Below, piece after piece: positions 1 through 7,298 of a DNA stretch of 12,802 nucleotides. The DNA is from Synergistaceae bacterium (GTDB taxonomy: Bacteria > Synergistota > Synergistia > Synergistales > Synergistaceae): positions 1 to 12,802 of the forward strand of contig JAAZCN010000354.1 in the NCBI GenBank assembly GCA_012513245.1. Reading direction: 5' to 3'. A program made the position numbers and the translations under genes. Position 1 is the first letter of the stretch; every line of letters begins with the position of its first letter. A model generated the notes under the pieces. That model saw nothing but the letters and a program-made list of their open reading frames with translations, was not told the origin of the DNA and did no database searches.

Positions 1-1
1 T

Positions 2-610
2 AAACTTGCTCCAACCAGGGGAAACCTTGTTAACCTCAGGCGCTCCATGAAAATGGCACAGTCAGGACACGATCTCCTTGATCAAAAACGACAGGTCCTT
101 ATGATGGAGCTTGTCCGTTTTATAGATTCTGCAAAAACCATCCAGAAGGATGTCGAACGCATTTTCAACGAGGCTTATGAAGCCCTTCAGAAAGCGAATA
201 TTTCTCTTGGGATAGATACAGTTGAAGATATTTCAGAGGCTGTCCCGCTGACAACTGACATCACTGTGCGTCTTCGCTCTGTGATGGGGGTTGAGATCCC
301 CGACGTTGATCCGCTGCCAGACAAGACTGTCCCCAGCTATTCTTTTTACGGATCTTCGGGAGCAATGGACGCGGCATATTCAAAATTTAGAAAAGTAATG
401 GTACTTCTTGCACAGCTTGCAGAAGTTGAAACAAGCGTTTACAGGCTTGCTGTCCAGATAAGAAAAACACACAGGCGTGTAAATGCTCTTGAAAAAGTCG
501 TAATACCTTCAAACCAGGCCGACATACGATTTATATCAGACGTCCTGGAAGAGGGTGAGCGCGAAGACTTTACAAGGATGAAGATGGCTCAGAAAAAGAC
601 AAAAAAGTAG
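2..610 (+). CDS. atpD: V-type ATP synthase subunit D (5' partial)
   Basis: Central-shaft subunit of the V/A-type ATPase. It forms the long coiled coil that turns inside the A3B3 head and couples it to the rotor ring. The frame is open to the left edge of the window: before the internal ATG at 47 it reads KLAPTRGNLVNLRRS, the conserved N-terminal signature of subunit D. The gene therefore starts just upstream of the window, probably only a few residues away, and the ATG at 47 is not the start. The 202 visible codons are close to the full family length. The C-terminal part has the typical TRRVNALE-like helix (here THRRVNALEKVVIP) and a charged tail ending in KKTKK. It is followed 22 bp later by the G/H gene, so it is the first visible gene of the operon. 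D usually comes last, after B, in the bacterial clusters I know, so this position is unusual. Confidence 0.95.
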   Translation, partial: KLAPTRGNLVNLRRSMKMAQSGHDLLDQKRQVLMMELVRFIDSAKTIQKDVERIFNEAYEALQKANISLGIDTVEDISEAVPLTTDITVRLRSVMGVEIPDVDPLPDKTVPSYSFYGSSGAMDAAYSKFRKVMVLLAQLAEVETSVYRLAVQIRKTHRRVNALEKVVIPSNQADIRFISDVLEEGEREDFTRMKMAQKKTKK

Positions 611-619
611 TCAAACTCC

Positions 620-624
620 GGAGG
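620..624 (+). promoter_or_regulatory. Ribosome binding site deciding the G/H start
   Basis: GGAGG lies 2 nt before the ATG at 627 but 8 nt before the in-frame ATG at 633. The spacing favours 633 as the initiation codon. Confidence 0.7.
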
Positions 625-632
625 TAATGACA

Positions 633-980
633 ATGGGCACATTGCAGGAAGTTCTTGCCGTTCTGCTTGGAGCGGAATCAGAGGCAAAAAGGATCGTTGA
701 GGACTCAAAAAATGAATCAGATGGTTTCCTTCGCACAGCGCAGGAAAAGTTTGCCGTGGAACGTTCAAACCAGATGGCTTCAGCAAGGGAGCAGGCAAAG
801 GGTCTCATGGAGACAGCACTCAACTCTGCAAGGACAGAAGCTGAACAGATCGCTGTCCTGGGAAAAGAGGAAAGGACCCGTATGCAGAAACGTTTCGAGG
901 ATAATGTTGATCCTGTTATTGACTCTATGGTCTCTGAGATAGCAGAAAGATATATTTTGAAAACCAAAAGAGGTCATTAA
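633..980 (+). CDS. V-type ATP synthase subunit G/H (peripheral stalk)
   Basis: Small peripheral-stalk subunit that pairs with subunit E to hold the catalytic head still against the membrane part. The protein is 115 residues and almost entirely charged and helical. It has a long Ala/Glu/Arg/Lys-rich heptad-like stretch over about residues 12-85, as expected for the right-handed coiled coil of the EG stalk. There is no membrane segment or enzymatic motif. Family assignment rests on length, composition and position inside the operon rather than on a strong sequence signature. An alternative ATG at 627 would add two residues, but it sits only 2 nt after the Shine-Dalgarno sequence. The stop codon is 2 bp before the TTG start of subunit C, so the two genes are probably translated together. 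Confidence 0.8.
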   Translation: MGTLQEVLAVLLGAESEAKRIVEDSKNESDGFLRTAQEKFAVERSNQMASAREQAKGLMETALNSARTEAEQIAVLGKEERTRMQKRFEDNVDPVIDSMVSEIAERYILKTKRGH

Positions 981-982
981 GG

Positions 983-2083
983 TTGCACTTAACTTCAAAA
1001 GGACAGGCAACAGCAATAGGTGTGAAGTCACACGTACTCTTCAGCAAGCTTCTTACTACTGAGGATTACTGGCAGTTGCTGAACCTTAACAGCATCAGTG
1101 AGATCGCAGATTTTCTCAAACAGACAGAGGGATATAAAGAACACCTCGAAACTCTGCCGCTCGCAAAGGTGCACCGTGTAAATCTTGAGAATGCCGTGGA
1201 GTCGTCGATACTCGCAGAAGCAACTTCATTCCTCTACTACCTTTCGGGTTCGAGGCGTCAGTTATTTATAGGCTGGCTTGGATGGTATGAGGCAGAGCAT
1301 CTGAAAAGTATTTTCAGATGGGTAATGACCAAGAGGCTTGACCGTGATGAAATGAGAAAGCGTCTTTTTATCGTACCCGGATCAAAGCTGCCCTACGACC
1401 TCCTGCTTAACAGCAGAGACTATAATGATGTCCTTGAGGCGCTTAAAGAGACCAGGTATTATAAGATCCTCGTAGAACCGGTCAAACGACTTATGAGCGG
1501 CCAGAAATCTCTTTTTTCACTTGAAGTTGCAATAGATAACCTTGTAGAAACGTCTTTATACAATGACATTAAGGATCTGTCGGAAAATGAGCAAAAATTA
1601 CTTAAGCCCTTATTCGGAACCAGGATCGACCTTCTCAAACTTTACCATTTTCATAGATACGTATGGTATTACAACATGACGCTCGAAGAGACCCTAAGCA
1701 GGATGCTCCCGGTCAAGTATAAGGTAAAAACCCTCCATCTCAGGGAGATGGCAAAGGGAGCGACTTGGGAAGAGAGGATCAACAGGCTGGAGGCATATTT
1801 CCCTGTTTATGCTGGGATATTCAGAAGTGCCCTTGAACAGGAAGACAGAGAACTGGCACTTGAGATGTCCATTAAAAGATACAACTATCTCAAGACCCTC
1901 GCGATATTCCAGAAAGGACCACCGGGTTTTCACACAGCTATCTGCTACTTTATATTAAAATCTCATGAATTAGACGATGTGGTCCGTGTAATAGAGGATG
2001 TCAGATATGACAGTGATCGCAGAAATGCGGCCAATTACCTTATAAGACCGATAATCACCGGGGGTGAACCCAAATGGCAGTAA
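983..2083 (+). CDS. atpC: V-type ATP synthase subunit C
   Basis: Collar subunit (equivalent to yeast V-ATPase subunit d) that sits on the rotor ring and receives the D/F shaft. It is 366 residues, soluble and mostly alpha-helical, with the family's aromatic and acidic patch near residues 93-108 (GWLGWYEAEHLKSIFRW), where related proteins carry the conserved 'E..NL+.ILR'-type segment. Start: a TTG at 983, preceded 8 nt upstream by AGAGGT inside the end of the G/H gene. No in-frame ATG gives a comparable full-length N-terminus. The 3' end overlaps the subunit I start by 10 nt, implying translational coupling. C directly before I is a different arrangement from the more familiar I-K-E-C-F order. 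Confidence 0.9.
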   Translation: MHLTSKGQATAIGVKSHVLFSKLLTTEDYWQLLNLNSISEIADFLKQTEGYKEHLETLPLAKVHRVNLENAVESSILAEATSFLYYLSGSRRQLFIGWLGWYEAEHLKSIFRWVMTKRLDRDEMRKRLFIVPGSKLPYDLLLNSRDYNDVLEALKETRYYKILVEPVKRLMSGQKSLFSLEVAIDNLVETSLYNDIKDLSENEQKLLKPLFGTRIDLLKLYHFHRYVWYYNMTLEETLSRMLPVKYKVKTLHLREMAKGATWEERINRLEAYFPVYAGIFRSALEQEDRELALEMSIKRYNYLKTLAIFQKGPPGFHTAICYFILKSHELDDVVRVIEDVRYDSDRRNAANYLIRPIITGGEPKWQ

Positions 2084-4041
2084 TGAAGATGGTCGCATTG
2101 ACCATGATAGGGCCTGACTCTGAAATGGAGTCTGTCGCCCGTCAGATGGTATTGACAGGAGGGTTCCAGCCTTTGCCGCTCGACCTTCTGGTAAACGACA
2201 GGAACCTCCGCTCAAAGGTAACGACCAAAACAGAAAACCCATACGACGAACTTCTGACAAAGGTCACAACAGTATGGAAGATCGCGGGCGAAATGATCCC
2301 CGATCCATCCCCTGTCACACTGACAAAAGAGTTTACCCTCACCGCAGCCCGAAGGAAAGTTGAACGGACTTCAAAAAGGCTGGAAGTATGGGAAAAAAGA
2401 AGGGTCGTACTTTCCGAAGAGGAAGATCTCTTTTTAGCCACCAAGTTGTTCGTAGAAGCGCTGAAAGGCACTGAATTCGGTCCTGCGGAACTTGCCGAAG
2501 GCAACTTCCTGATCCCCTTTTTTGGTCGTCTGTCAAACGAAAACTACCAGAGACTGATGGAGAGCAGTGAAGAGTCACCCATAGTAACAAATGATCTGAC
2601 CGTGATCAACGGCAACACATGGGTCATTGTATTGACAGTAAAAGGATATGAAGAACCGGCCAAGAAGCTTCTGGATGCGGTCTACTTCAAAGAATTCTCA
2701 TTAAAAGACATAGCATCACAGTTAAAAGGGGATGACCCCCTTACCCTTGTGAACAAAAGACTAGCCAACCACCAAAGAGCCATCAAAGGACTCGCCAAAG
2801 CCGCCAAGGACATGCTTAGGGAGCATCGATCCAAATATGAACTGCTCTATTCGCAGCTCTACACGATGCAGAGAGTCTATGACGTATGCAAAGGACGCGG
2901 TGAAGTAAGCGGAATGTTCGTCCTTTCAGGATGGATACCTGCTGACACCCTCGCTGCTATCAAAAAAACTGTCGAGGAAGAGGCCCCTATGACCACCATC
3001 ATGGTGGAAGAGACAAAGGACATCAGCTACTCAGGCATACGTGTACCGACGCTTCTTCGGAACAACTCTTTTTTCAGGGCTTTTCAGGACATAGTGTCGA
3101 TGTATAGCCTGCCTTCCTATGGAGAAATAGATCCATCTCCCATAGTAGCCATATCGTTCGTCCTCTTTTTTGGTTTCATGTTCGGAGATGTCGGACACGG
3201 CTTAATGATATTCCTCGGTTCAATGTTAATGGTCAAACGGGGGATGATCAAACGTTCCTTTGGACAGGTCATGAAGTCAGTGGCTGTAAGCTCTATGGTC
3301 TTTGGGGTACTTTACGGAAGCATATTCGGGATGGAAGACATAATCCCCGCACTATGGTTATCTCCGATGCACGACACAAACAAACTCCTTATAATAGCCA
3401 TCTGTCTTGGAGTATTCATGATAAGCCTCGGGCTCATACTTAATATGATAAAACAGTACAGGGCAAGGGACTTTGGAAGGCTGCTCTTCGACGGGCAGGG
3501 GATGGCCGGACTCGTCCTCTACTGGACTATGACCGGGCTAGCTGCAATATACATGACGGGCACGAAGATCTCTAATGTCACAGCTAACATAATGTGGGCC
3601 GGAGTCGGATTAATGATGCTTCTCATGATATTCAGAGATATCCTGGCAAGATACCTCTTGCACCAGAAGAGCGAAGGAGAGTCTGTGGTCCTTAATCTTT
3701 TTGATATACTGCACAGCCTGATGTCATTCGTTTCGAACACGGCATCATTTGTAAGGCTTGCAGCTTTCGCGCTCAACCACGTCGGGCTATCTATGGCTGT
3801 AATAATGCTTTCTGAAATGGTCCATTCACTTCCCGGCGGGATCGTAATGAAAGGGATAATACTTGTAATAGGAAACATCGTTATAGTCTGTCTGGAAGGT
3901 CTGATCGTCTTTATCCAGACTCTGCGGCTTGAATATTACGAGTTCTTCGGTAAATTTTACACGGGAGGGGGAAGTCAATTCAAACCGGTCGGCTGGAAAA
4001 AGGACGGCTCCAAGTATGTTGCTCCGGCCATCGAGAAGTAA
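2074..4041 (+). CDS. atpI: V-type ATP synthase subunit I (membrane a-type subunit)
   Basis: Stator membrane subunit carrying the two ion half-channels next to the rotor ring. At 655 residues it has the usual family size. A soluble N-terminal half (about 1-350) binds the peripheral stalks, and a C-terminal half has about seven to eight membrane segments. Conserved features visible: FFGFMFGDVGHG at 365-376; SFVRLAAFALNH, whose Arg561 aligns with the essential yeast Vph1 Arg735 (with His569 matching His743); and QTLRLEYYEFF, whose Arg618 matches the second buried arginine, Arg799. The tail GKFYTGGGSQFKP is typical. The ATG at 2074 has GGGGGTGA about 7 nt upstream; an in-frame ATG at 2083 is an alternative. 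The gene overlaps C by 10 nt and is followed by the only sizeable gap in the operon. Confidence 0.97.
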   Translation: MAVMKMVALTMIGPDSEMESVARQMVLTGGFQPLPLDLLVNDRNLRSKVTTKTENPYDELLTKVTTVWKIAGEMIPDPSPVTLTKEFTLTAARRKVERTSKRLEVWEKRRVVLSEEEDLFLATKLFVEALKGTEFGPAELAEGNFLIPFFGRLSNENYQRLMESSEESPIVTNDLTVINGNTWVIVLTVKGYEEPAKKLLDAVYFKEFSLKDIASQLKGDDPLTLVNKRLANHQRAIKGLAKAAKDMLREHRSKYELLYSQLYTMQRVYDVCKGRGEVSGMFVLSGWIPADTLAAIKKTVEEEAPMTTIMVEETKDISYSGIRVPTLLRNNSFFRAFQDIVSMYSLPSYGEIDPSPIVAISFVLFFGFMFGDVGHGLMIFLGSMLMVKRGMIKRSFGQVMKSVAVSSMVFGVLYGSIFGMEDIIPALWLSPMHDTNKLLIIAICLGVFMISLGLILNMIKQYRARDFGRLLFDGQGMAGLVLYWTMTGLAAIYMTGTKISNVTANIMWAGVGLMMLLMIFRDILARYLLHQKSEGESVVLNLFDILHSLMSFVSNTASFVRLAAFALNHVGLSMAVIMLSEMVHSLPGGIVMKGIILVIGNIVIVCLEGLIVFIQTLRLEYYEFFGKFYTGGGSQFKPVGWKKDGSKYVAPAIEK

Positions 4042-4058
4042 TTACTTATATATGCTTT

Positions 4059-4086
4059 CTGACATAATAAAAGATCAAGCTAATAT
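4059..4086 (+). promoter_or_regulatory. Candidate internal promoter before the rotor-ring gene
   Basis: CTGACA (4059-4064, five of six bases matching TTGACA) is followed after 16 bp by TAATAT (4081-4086, four of six matching TATAAT). It lies in an AT-rich 80-bp gap, the only long gap in the ATPase operon. A transcript from here would start about 30 nt before the K start codon. This is sequence resemblance only. Confidence 0.4.
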
Positions 4087-4121
4087 TTTTTGTTCAATTA
4101 ATGTGAAGGAGTGGGTTTTTA

Positions 4122-4538
4122 ATGTTTGGACTTGCAATGTGCTGCGGCACTGTCGCAACAATGATAGGCCTGGGGTATTTAATGCAACGCAAAGGCTATA
4201 AAGGAGGGCGTGCCTTCTATCTCTCAGGATTGGGAATATCATCGCTCCTTGTCTTCACAGGTGCAGCGCTATCTCTCACGATGCACCCTGCATTCGCTCA
4301 AGCCGTTGCAGCACCTTTGGGCACGGGCGCGGGAATGGGTTTTATCGCCGCTGCAGTCTCCACAGGACTGGCATGTCTGGGAACGGGGCTTGCCGTTGCA
4401 AGCGTCGGATCCGCAGCACTCGGTCTGGTAGGAGAAAAACCGGAGATGATGGGAACCACCCTTATTTATCTTGGCCTTTCAGAAGGTATCGCTATATACG
4501 GCGTTATAGTTTCACTTCTGATACTCGGACGGATTTAA
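4122..4538 (+). CDS. atpK: V-type ATP synthase subunit K (proteolipid, rotor ring)
   Basis: Membrane rotor subunit, many copies of which form the ion-carrying ring. Of 138 residues, the C-terminal part (about 66-138) is a Gly/Ala-rich helical hairpin ending in LGLSEGIAIYG, where Glu121 is the expected ion-binding carboxylate. The N-terminal part is an extra hydrophobic region: helix about 3-21, a basic loop QRKGYKGGRAFY, and a second helix about 37-58 ending in AFAQA. That ending resembles a signal-peptidase site. No carboxylate lies in this first pair of helices, so each chain has one ion-binding Glu. No Gln is present in the ring hairpin, unlike Na+-binding NtpK; but Ser120 and Tyr126 flank Glu121, so ion specificity cannot be settled here. 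AAGGAG lies 10 nt before the ATG. Confidence 0.93.
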   Translation: MFGLAMCCGTVATMIGLGYLMQRKGYKGGRAFYLSGLGISSLLVFTGAALSLTMHPAFAQAVAAPLGTGAGMGFIAAAVSTGLACLGTGLAVASVGSAALGLVGEKPEMMGTTLIYLGLSEGIAIYGVIVSLLILGRI

Positions 4539-4554
4539 GGACAACAATAATAAC

Positions 4555-4863
4555 ATGAAAGCTTTTCTTGTGAGCGACAACCATGATTCCTTGGTAGGCA
4601 TGAGGCTTGCCGGCATACAGGGCTGCCTCGTTCACACCGCCGATGAAACTTTTGCGGCGATAGACAGAGCACTGAAGATGCCCGACCTTGCCATTCTCGC
4701 AATTACAGAGAAAGCTGCGGAAATGGCCCCGGATGTTATTCAGCAGTTGCGAGAGCGCGGGGAACTGCCTCTGCTTATTGAGATACCTGACAGATTCGGT
4801 ACTAAACGGGGACCGGATTTTCTGACCCGCTACGTACAGGAAGCCATTGGGGTGAAAATGTAA
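4555..4863 (+). CDS. atpF: V-type ATP synthase subunit F
   Basis: Small globular subunit that binds the lower part of the D shaft in the rotating central stalk and can modulate ATPase activity. It is 102 residues, the usual size. It has the Rossmann-like beginning MKAFLVSDNHDSLVGMRLAGI, the alternating beta/alpha pattern, a central strand LAILAITEKAA, and the strand LPLLIEIPD followed by a C-terminal helix. It starts 16 bp after the K stop. The only upstream purine-rich stretch is AAGG about 14 nt away, so its ribosome binding site is weak. The stop overlaps the start of E by one base (TAATG), suggesting coupled translation. Confidence 0.92.
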   Translation: MKAFLVSDNHDSLVGMRLAGIQGCLVHTADETFAAIDRALKMPDLAILAITEKAAEMAPDVIQQLRERGELPLLIEIPDRFGTKRGPDFLTRYVQEAIGVKM

Positions 4864-5477
4864 TGAAAGAAGTATCCAGTGAAAAAATAGGTACATTAAG
4901 GGACATGATCCTTGAGAGAGCTGGGGCTAGTAAGAAAGAACTGGTAGCAGGGGCAAGAGAAGAAGCCGAAGAATGGATGCTCAGAGAGACAGAAAAACTT
5001 CAGCGTGAAACCAACCTGATCCTCCAGGATGCAAGAAAAAGAGCTGAGGATATCAGGCGCAGACAGATCCTCTCTGCAGAGAGAGAAAAATCTACAGAAA
5101 CTCTGAGACTGCAGAACCGGATCCTCTCTGAAGCACTCGGAAGGCTTCAAGATAGACTCGTGCACCTCAGGGAACGTAAAGACTATGTCGACATCATTGC
5201 AGGAATGTGCATCGATGCAATAAATTCCCTAAGAGAGACCAAGGGACTCAAGCTCAGGCTTTCAGCAGTTGACGTTGGCCTGGCTGACTTGGTAATTACA
5301 AAAGTGAAAGAACTTATGCCGGAAGCTGAAATTACCTTTGACCCGGAGACGGCCACCATACTTGGCGGATGCTGGGTATCCACAAATGACGACCGCAGGC
5401 AGGTAAACTCTGACTGGCAAAGCCTGACGCAGGATATGGCCGATACCCTGGCTGAACGGCTCCTGCCGCTGCTTTAG
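4863..5477 (+). CDS. atpE: V-type ATP synthase subunit E (peripheral stalk)
   Basis: Peripheral-stalk partner of subunit G/H. Its C-terminal domain clamps the top of the A3B3 head. The 204 residues fit the family. The N-terminal half (about 5-105) is a highly charged Glu/Arg/Lys/Gln-rich helix that would coil with G. The C-terminal half is a mixed alpha/beta domain with LKLRLSAVDVGLADLV and a conserved Gly-Gly strand (ATILGGCWV), followed by the usual Asn/Asp-rich turn. The ATG overlaps the F stop by one base, with GGGGTG 8 nt upstream. The stop codon TAG overlaps the Shine-Dalgarno sequence of subunit A. V-type subunit E should not be confused with the F-type epsilon or c subunits that share similar symbols. 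Confidence 0.9.
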   Translation: MKEVSSEKIGTLRDMILERAGASKKELVAGAREEAEEWMLRETEKLQRETNLILQDARKRAEDIRRRQILSAEREKSTETLRLQNRILSEALGRLQDRLVHLRERKDYVDIIAGMCIDAINSLRETKGLKLRLSAVDVGLADLVITKVKELMPEAEITFDPETATILGGCWVSTNDDRRQVNSDWQSLTQDMADTLAERLLPLL

Positions 5478-5481
5478 GAGG
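5476..5481 (+). promoter_or_regulatory. Ribosome binding site for the TTG start of subunit A
   Basis: AGGAGG overlaps the E stop codon and lies 8 nt before the TTG at 5490. A nearer ATG at 5483 is in another frame. This supports TTG as the genuine start. Confidence 0.75.
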
Positions 5482-5489
5482 AATGGAAC

Positions 5490-7295
5490 TTGGAGGCTAA
5501 GACAAACATCGCCCCAAATAATAAGGAAGGTACAGTTACCTTCGTGAACGGTCCCGTCATAAAGGCCTCTAATATGCGTAATTTTGCTATGCGTGAAGTT
5601 GTCAATGTCGGCCCCAAAAAACTTATGGGTGAAATAATAAGCATGAATGACGATAGTGCAACTATTCAGGTCTACGAGGACACAGACGGGCTCAGTATCC
5701 ATGAAACCGTCACAGGTTCGGGTGAACCCCTCTCGATCGAGTTAGGCCCGGGACTTATAGGCAGCTTCTTCGATGGGATAGGAAGGCCCCTGGACGCTCT
5801 TCTTGAATCAGAGGGAATGTATATTTCTCCTGGAACCTCGGTCAATATGCTTGACCGGGACAAGATCTGGGATGTGACCCCTGTTGCTAAAGCAGGCGAC
5901 CTTATAACAGGAGGAACAGTTATTGCTACAGTGCAGGAGACCCCTCTACTGCTTCACAAAATTATGGCTCCGCCTGAAACTGAGGGCGAACTTACCTGGG
6001 TAATATCAAAAGGCCAGCACAATGGCGGCGAAATGGTCGCAAAGATCAAGGACGCCTTTGGCCGCGAAGTTTCCATACCCATGATCCAGAGGTGGCCTGT
6101 AAGGACTCCCAGACTATACAGGGAACGGCTGCTTCCAAACGAACCATTCGTGACCGGACAAAGAGTCATCGACGGCCTCTTCCCTATAGCAAAAGGGGGT
6201 ACGGCATGCATCCCGGGAGGCTTTGGGACCGGAAAGACCGTCACTCAGCATCAGCTTGCAAAATGGGGAGATGCTAAGGTGGTTATTTACATAGGCTGCG
6301 GTGAAAGAGGGAACGAAATGACAGACGTTCTTGAACAGTTCCCCGTGCTCGAAGATCCCAGATCCGGAAGACCTCTAATGGAACGAACCATTTTGATCGC
6401 CAACACATCTAACATGCCTGTCGCGGCCCGTGAAGCATCAATTTATACAGGTATCACTATCGCCGAATATTTCCGCGACATGGGATATGACGTTGCTATA
6501 ATGGCCGACTCAACTTCGAGATGGGCAGAAGCCCTTCGCGAACTTTCGGGTCGCCTTGAAGAGATACCTGCTGAAGAAGGGTTCCCTGCATATCTGCCGA
6601 GCAGACTGGCTGAATTCTATGAACGAGCCGGCCGTGTAGTAACGTTGGGCGGAGAAAATGGCAGCATCACAGTAATAGGAGCCGTTTCACCTCCGGGAGG
6701 AGACTTTACAGAACCTGTTACCAGGCACACCAAACGATTTATCAGATGCTTCTGGGGACTGGACAAAAACCTCGCAAACGCCAGACACTATCCTGCCATT
6801 TCGTGGATAGATTCATACAGCGAATATGCAGAAGAGGTAAACGAATGGTTTTGCTCAAACGTAGACCCTAGATGGGGAGATGTCAGAGATGAAGTCCGCC
6901 AGATACTTGCAGAGGACAACAAGGTACAGCAGGTCATAAAATTGGTCGGAGAAGATGTACTTCCTGACGATCAGAGACTTGTTGCGTTTACAGCGTTTTT
7001 GATCAAGAACGGATATCTGCAGCAGAACTCCTTCGGCTCAGACTCCTATTCTCCACCGTTAAAGGGCTTTGAGATCCTTGAAGTAATAATGGATTTCTAC
7101 AAAAAAGCTCTTAGGCTGGTCCGCAAGGGCATTCCGATATCCCTTATAAGGGAAGATGAATCGGTCGACTCGATCACGCACCTCCGTGAACTCTCTCCGG
7201 ATGACAAAGATGGTTTCGCTATGGCGAGAAAGAGGATACACGCTCACCTCGAGAGGGTAGAGTCAGAAAGAACAAGAAAGCTTGGAGGTGAGTAG
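5490..7295 (+). CDS. atpA: V-type ATP synthase subunit A (catalytic)
   Basis: Catalytic nucleotide-binding subunit: three copies alternate with B and hydrolyse or make ATP. It has 601 residues, the usual length. Visible landmarks are the N-terminal beta-barrel, the A-type inserted region around 115-190, the P-loop GGFGTGKT at 243-250 with Lys249, and GCGERGNEM, whose Glu272 is the expected catalytic base. Further on are MADSTSRWAEALRE and the C-terminal helical domain. These intact residues indicate an active enzyme. Initiation is at TTG, supported by a perfectly placed AGGAGG; the N-terminal residues before EGTVTFVNGPV are variable in this family. The stop codon sits inside a 3-bp gap before B, and the ribosome binding site of B lies within the end of this gene. 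Confidence 0.98.
   Translation: MEAKTNIAPNNKEGTVTFVNGPVIKASNMRNFAMREVVNVGPKKLMGEIISMNDDSATIQVYEDTDGLSIHETVTGSGEPLSIELGPGLIGSFFDGIGRPLDALLESEGMYISPGTSVNMLDRDKIWDVTPVAKAGDLITGGTVIATVQETPLLLHKIMAPPETEGELTWVISKGQHNGGEMVAKIKDAFGREVSIPMIQRWPVRTPRLYRERLLPNEPFVTGQRVIDGLFPIAKGGTACIPGGFGTGKTVTQHQLAKWGDAKVVIYIGCGERGNEMTDVLEQFPVLEDPRSGRPLMERTILIANTSNMPVAAREASIYTGITIAEYFRDMGYDVAIMADSTSRWAEALRELSGRLEEIPAEEGFPAYLPSRLAEFYERAGRVVTLGGENGSITVIGAVSPPGGDFTEPVTRHTKRFIRCFWGLDKNLANARHYPAISWIDSYSEYAEEVNEWFCSNVDPRWGDVRDEVRQILAEDNKVQQVIKLVGEDVLPDDQRLVAFTAFLIKNGYLQQNSFGSDSYSPPLKGFEILEVIMDFYKKALRLVRKGIPISLIREDESVDSITHLRELSPDDKDGFAMARKRIHAHLERVESERTRKLGGE
7284..7291 (+). promoter_or_regulatory. Strong ribosome binding site for subunit B
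   Basis: GGAGGTGA, a full eight-base anti-16S match, lies 7 nt before the GTG at 7299. It fixes that GTG as the start. Confidence 0.85.
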
Positions 7296-7298
7296 CCG

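Noticed and set aside
47..610. Subunit D starting at the ATG at 47
   Set aside because: The frame is open to position 2 and the residues before 47 are the conserved N-terminal motif of subunit D, so 47 is an internal methionine of a gene cut by the window.
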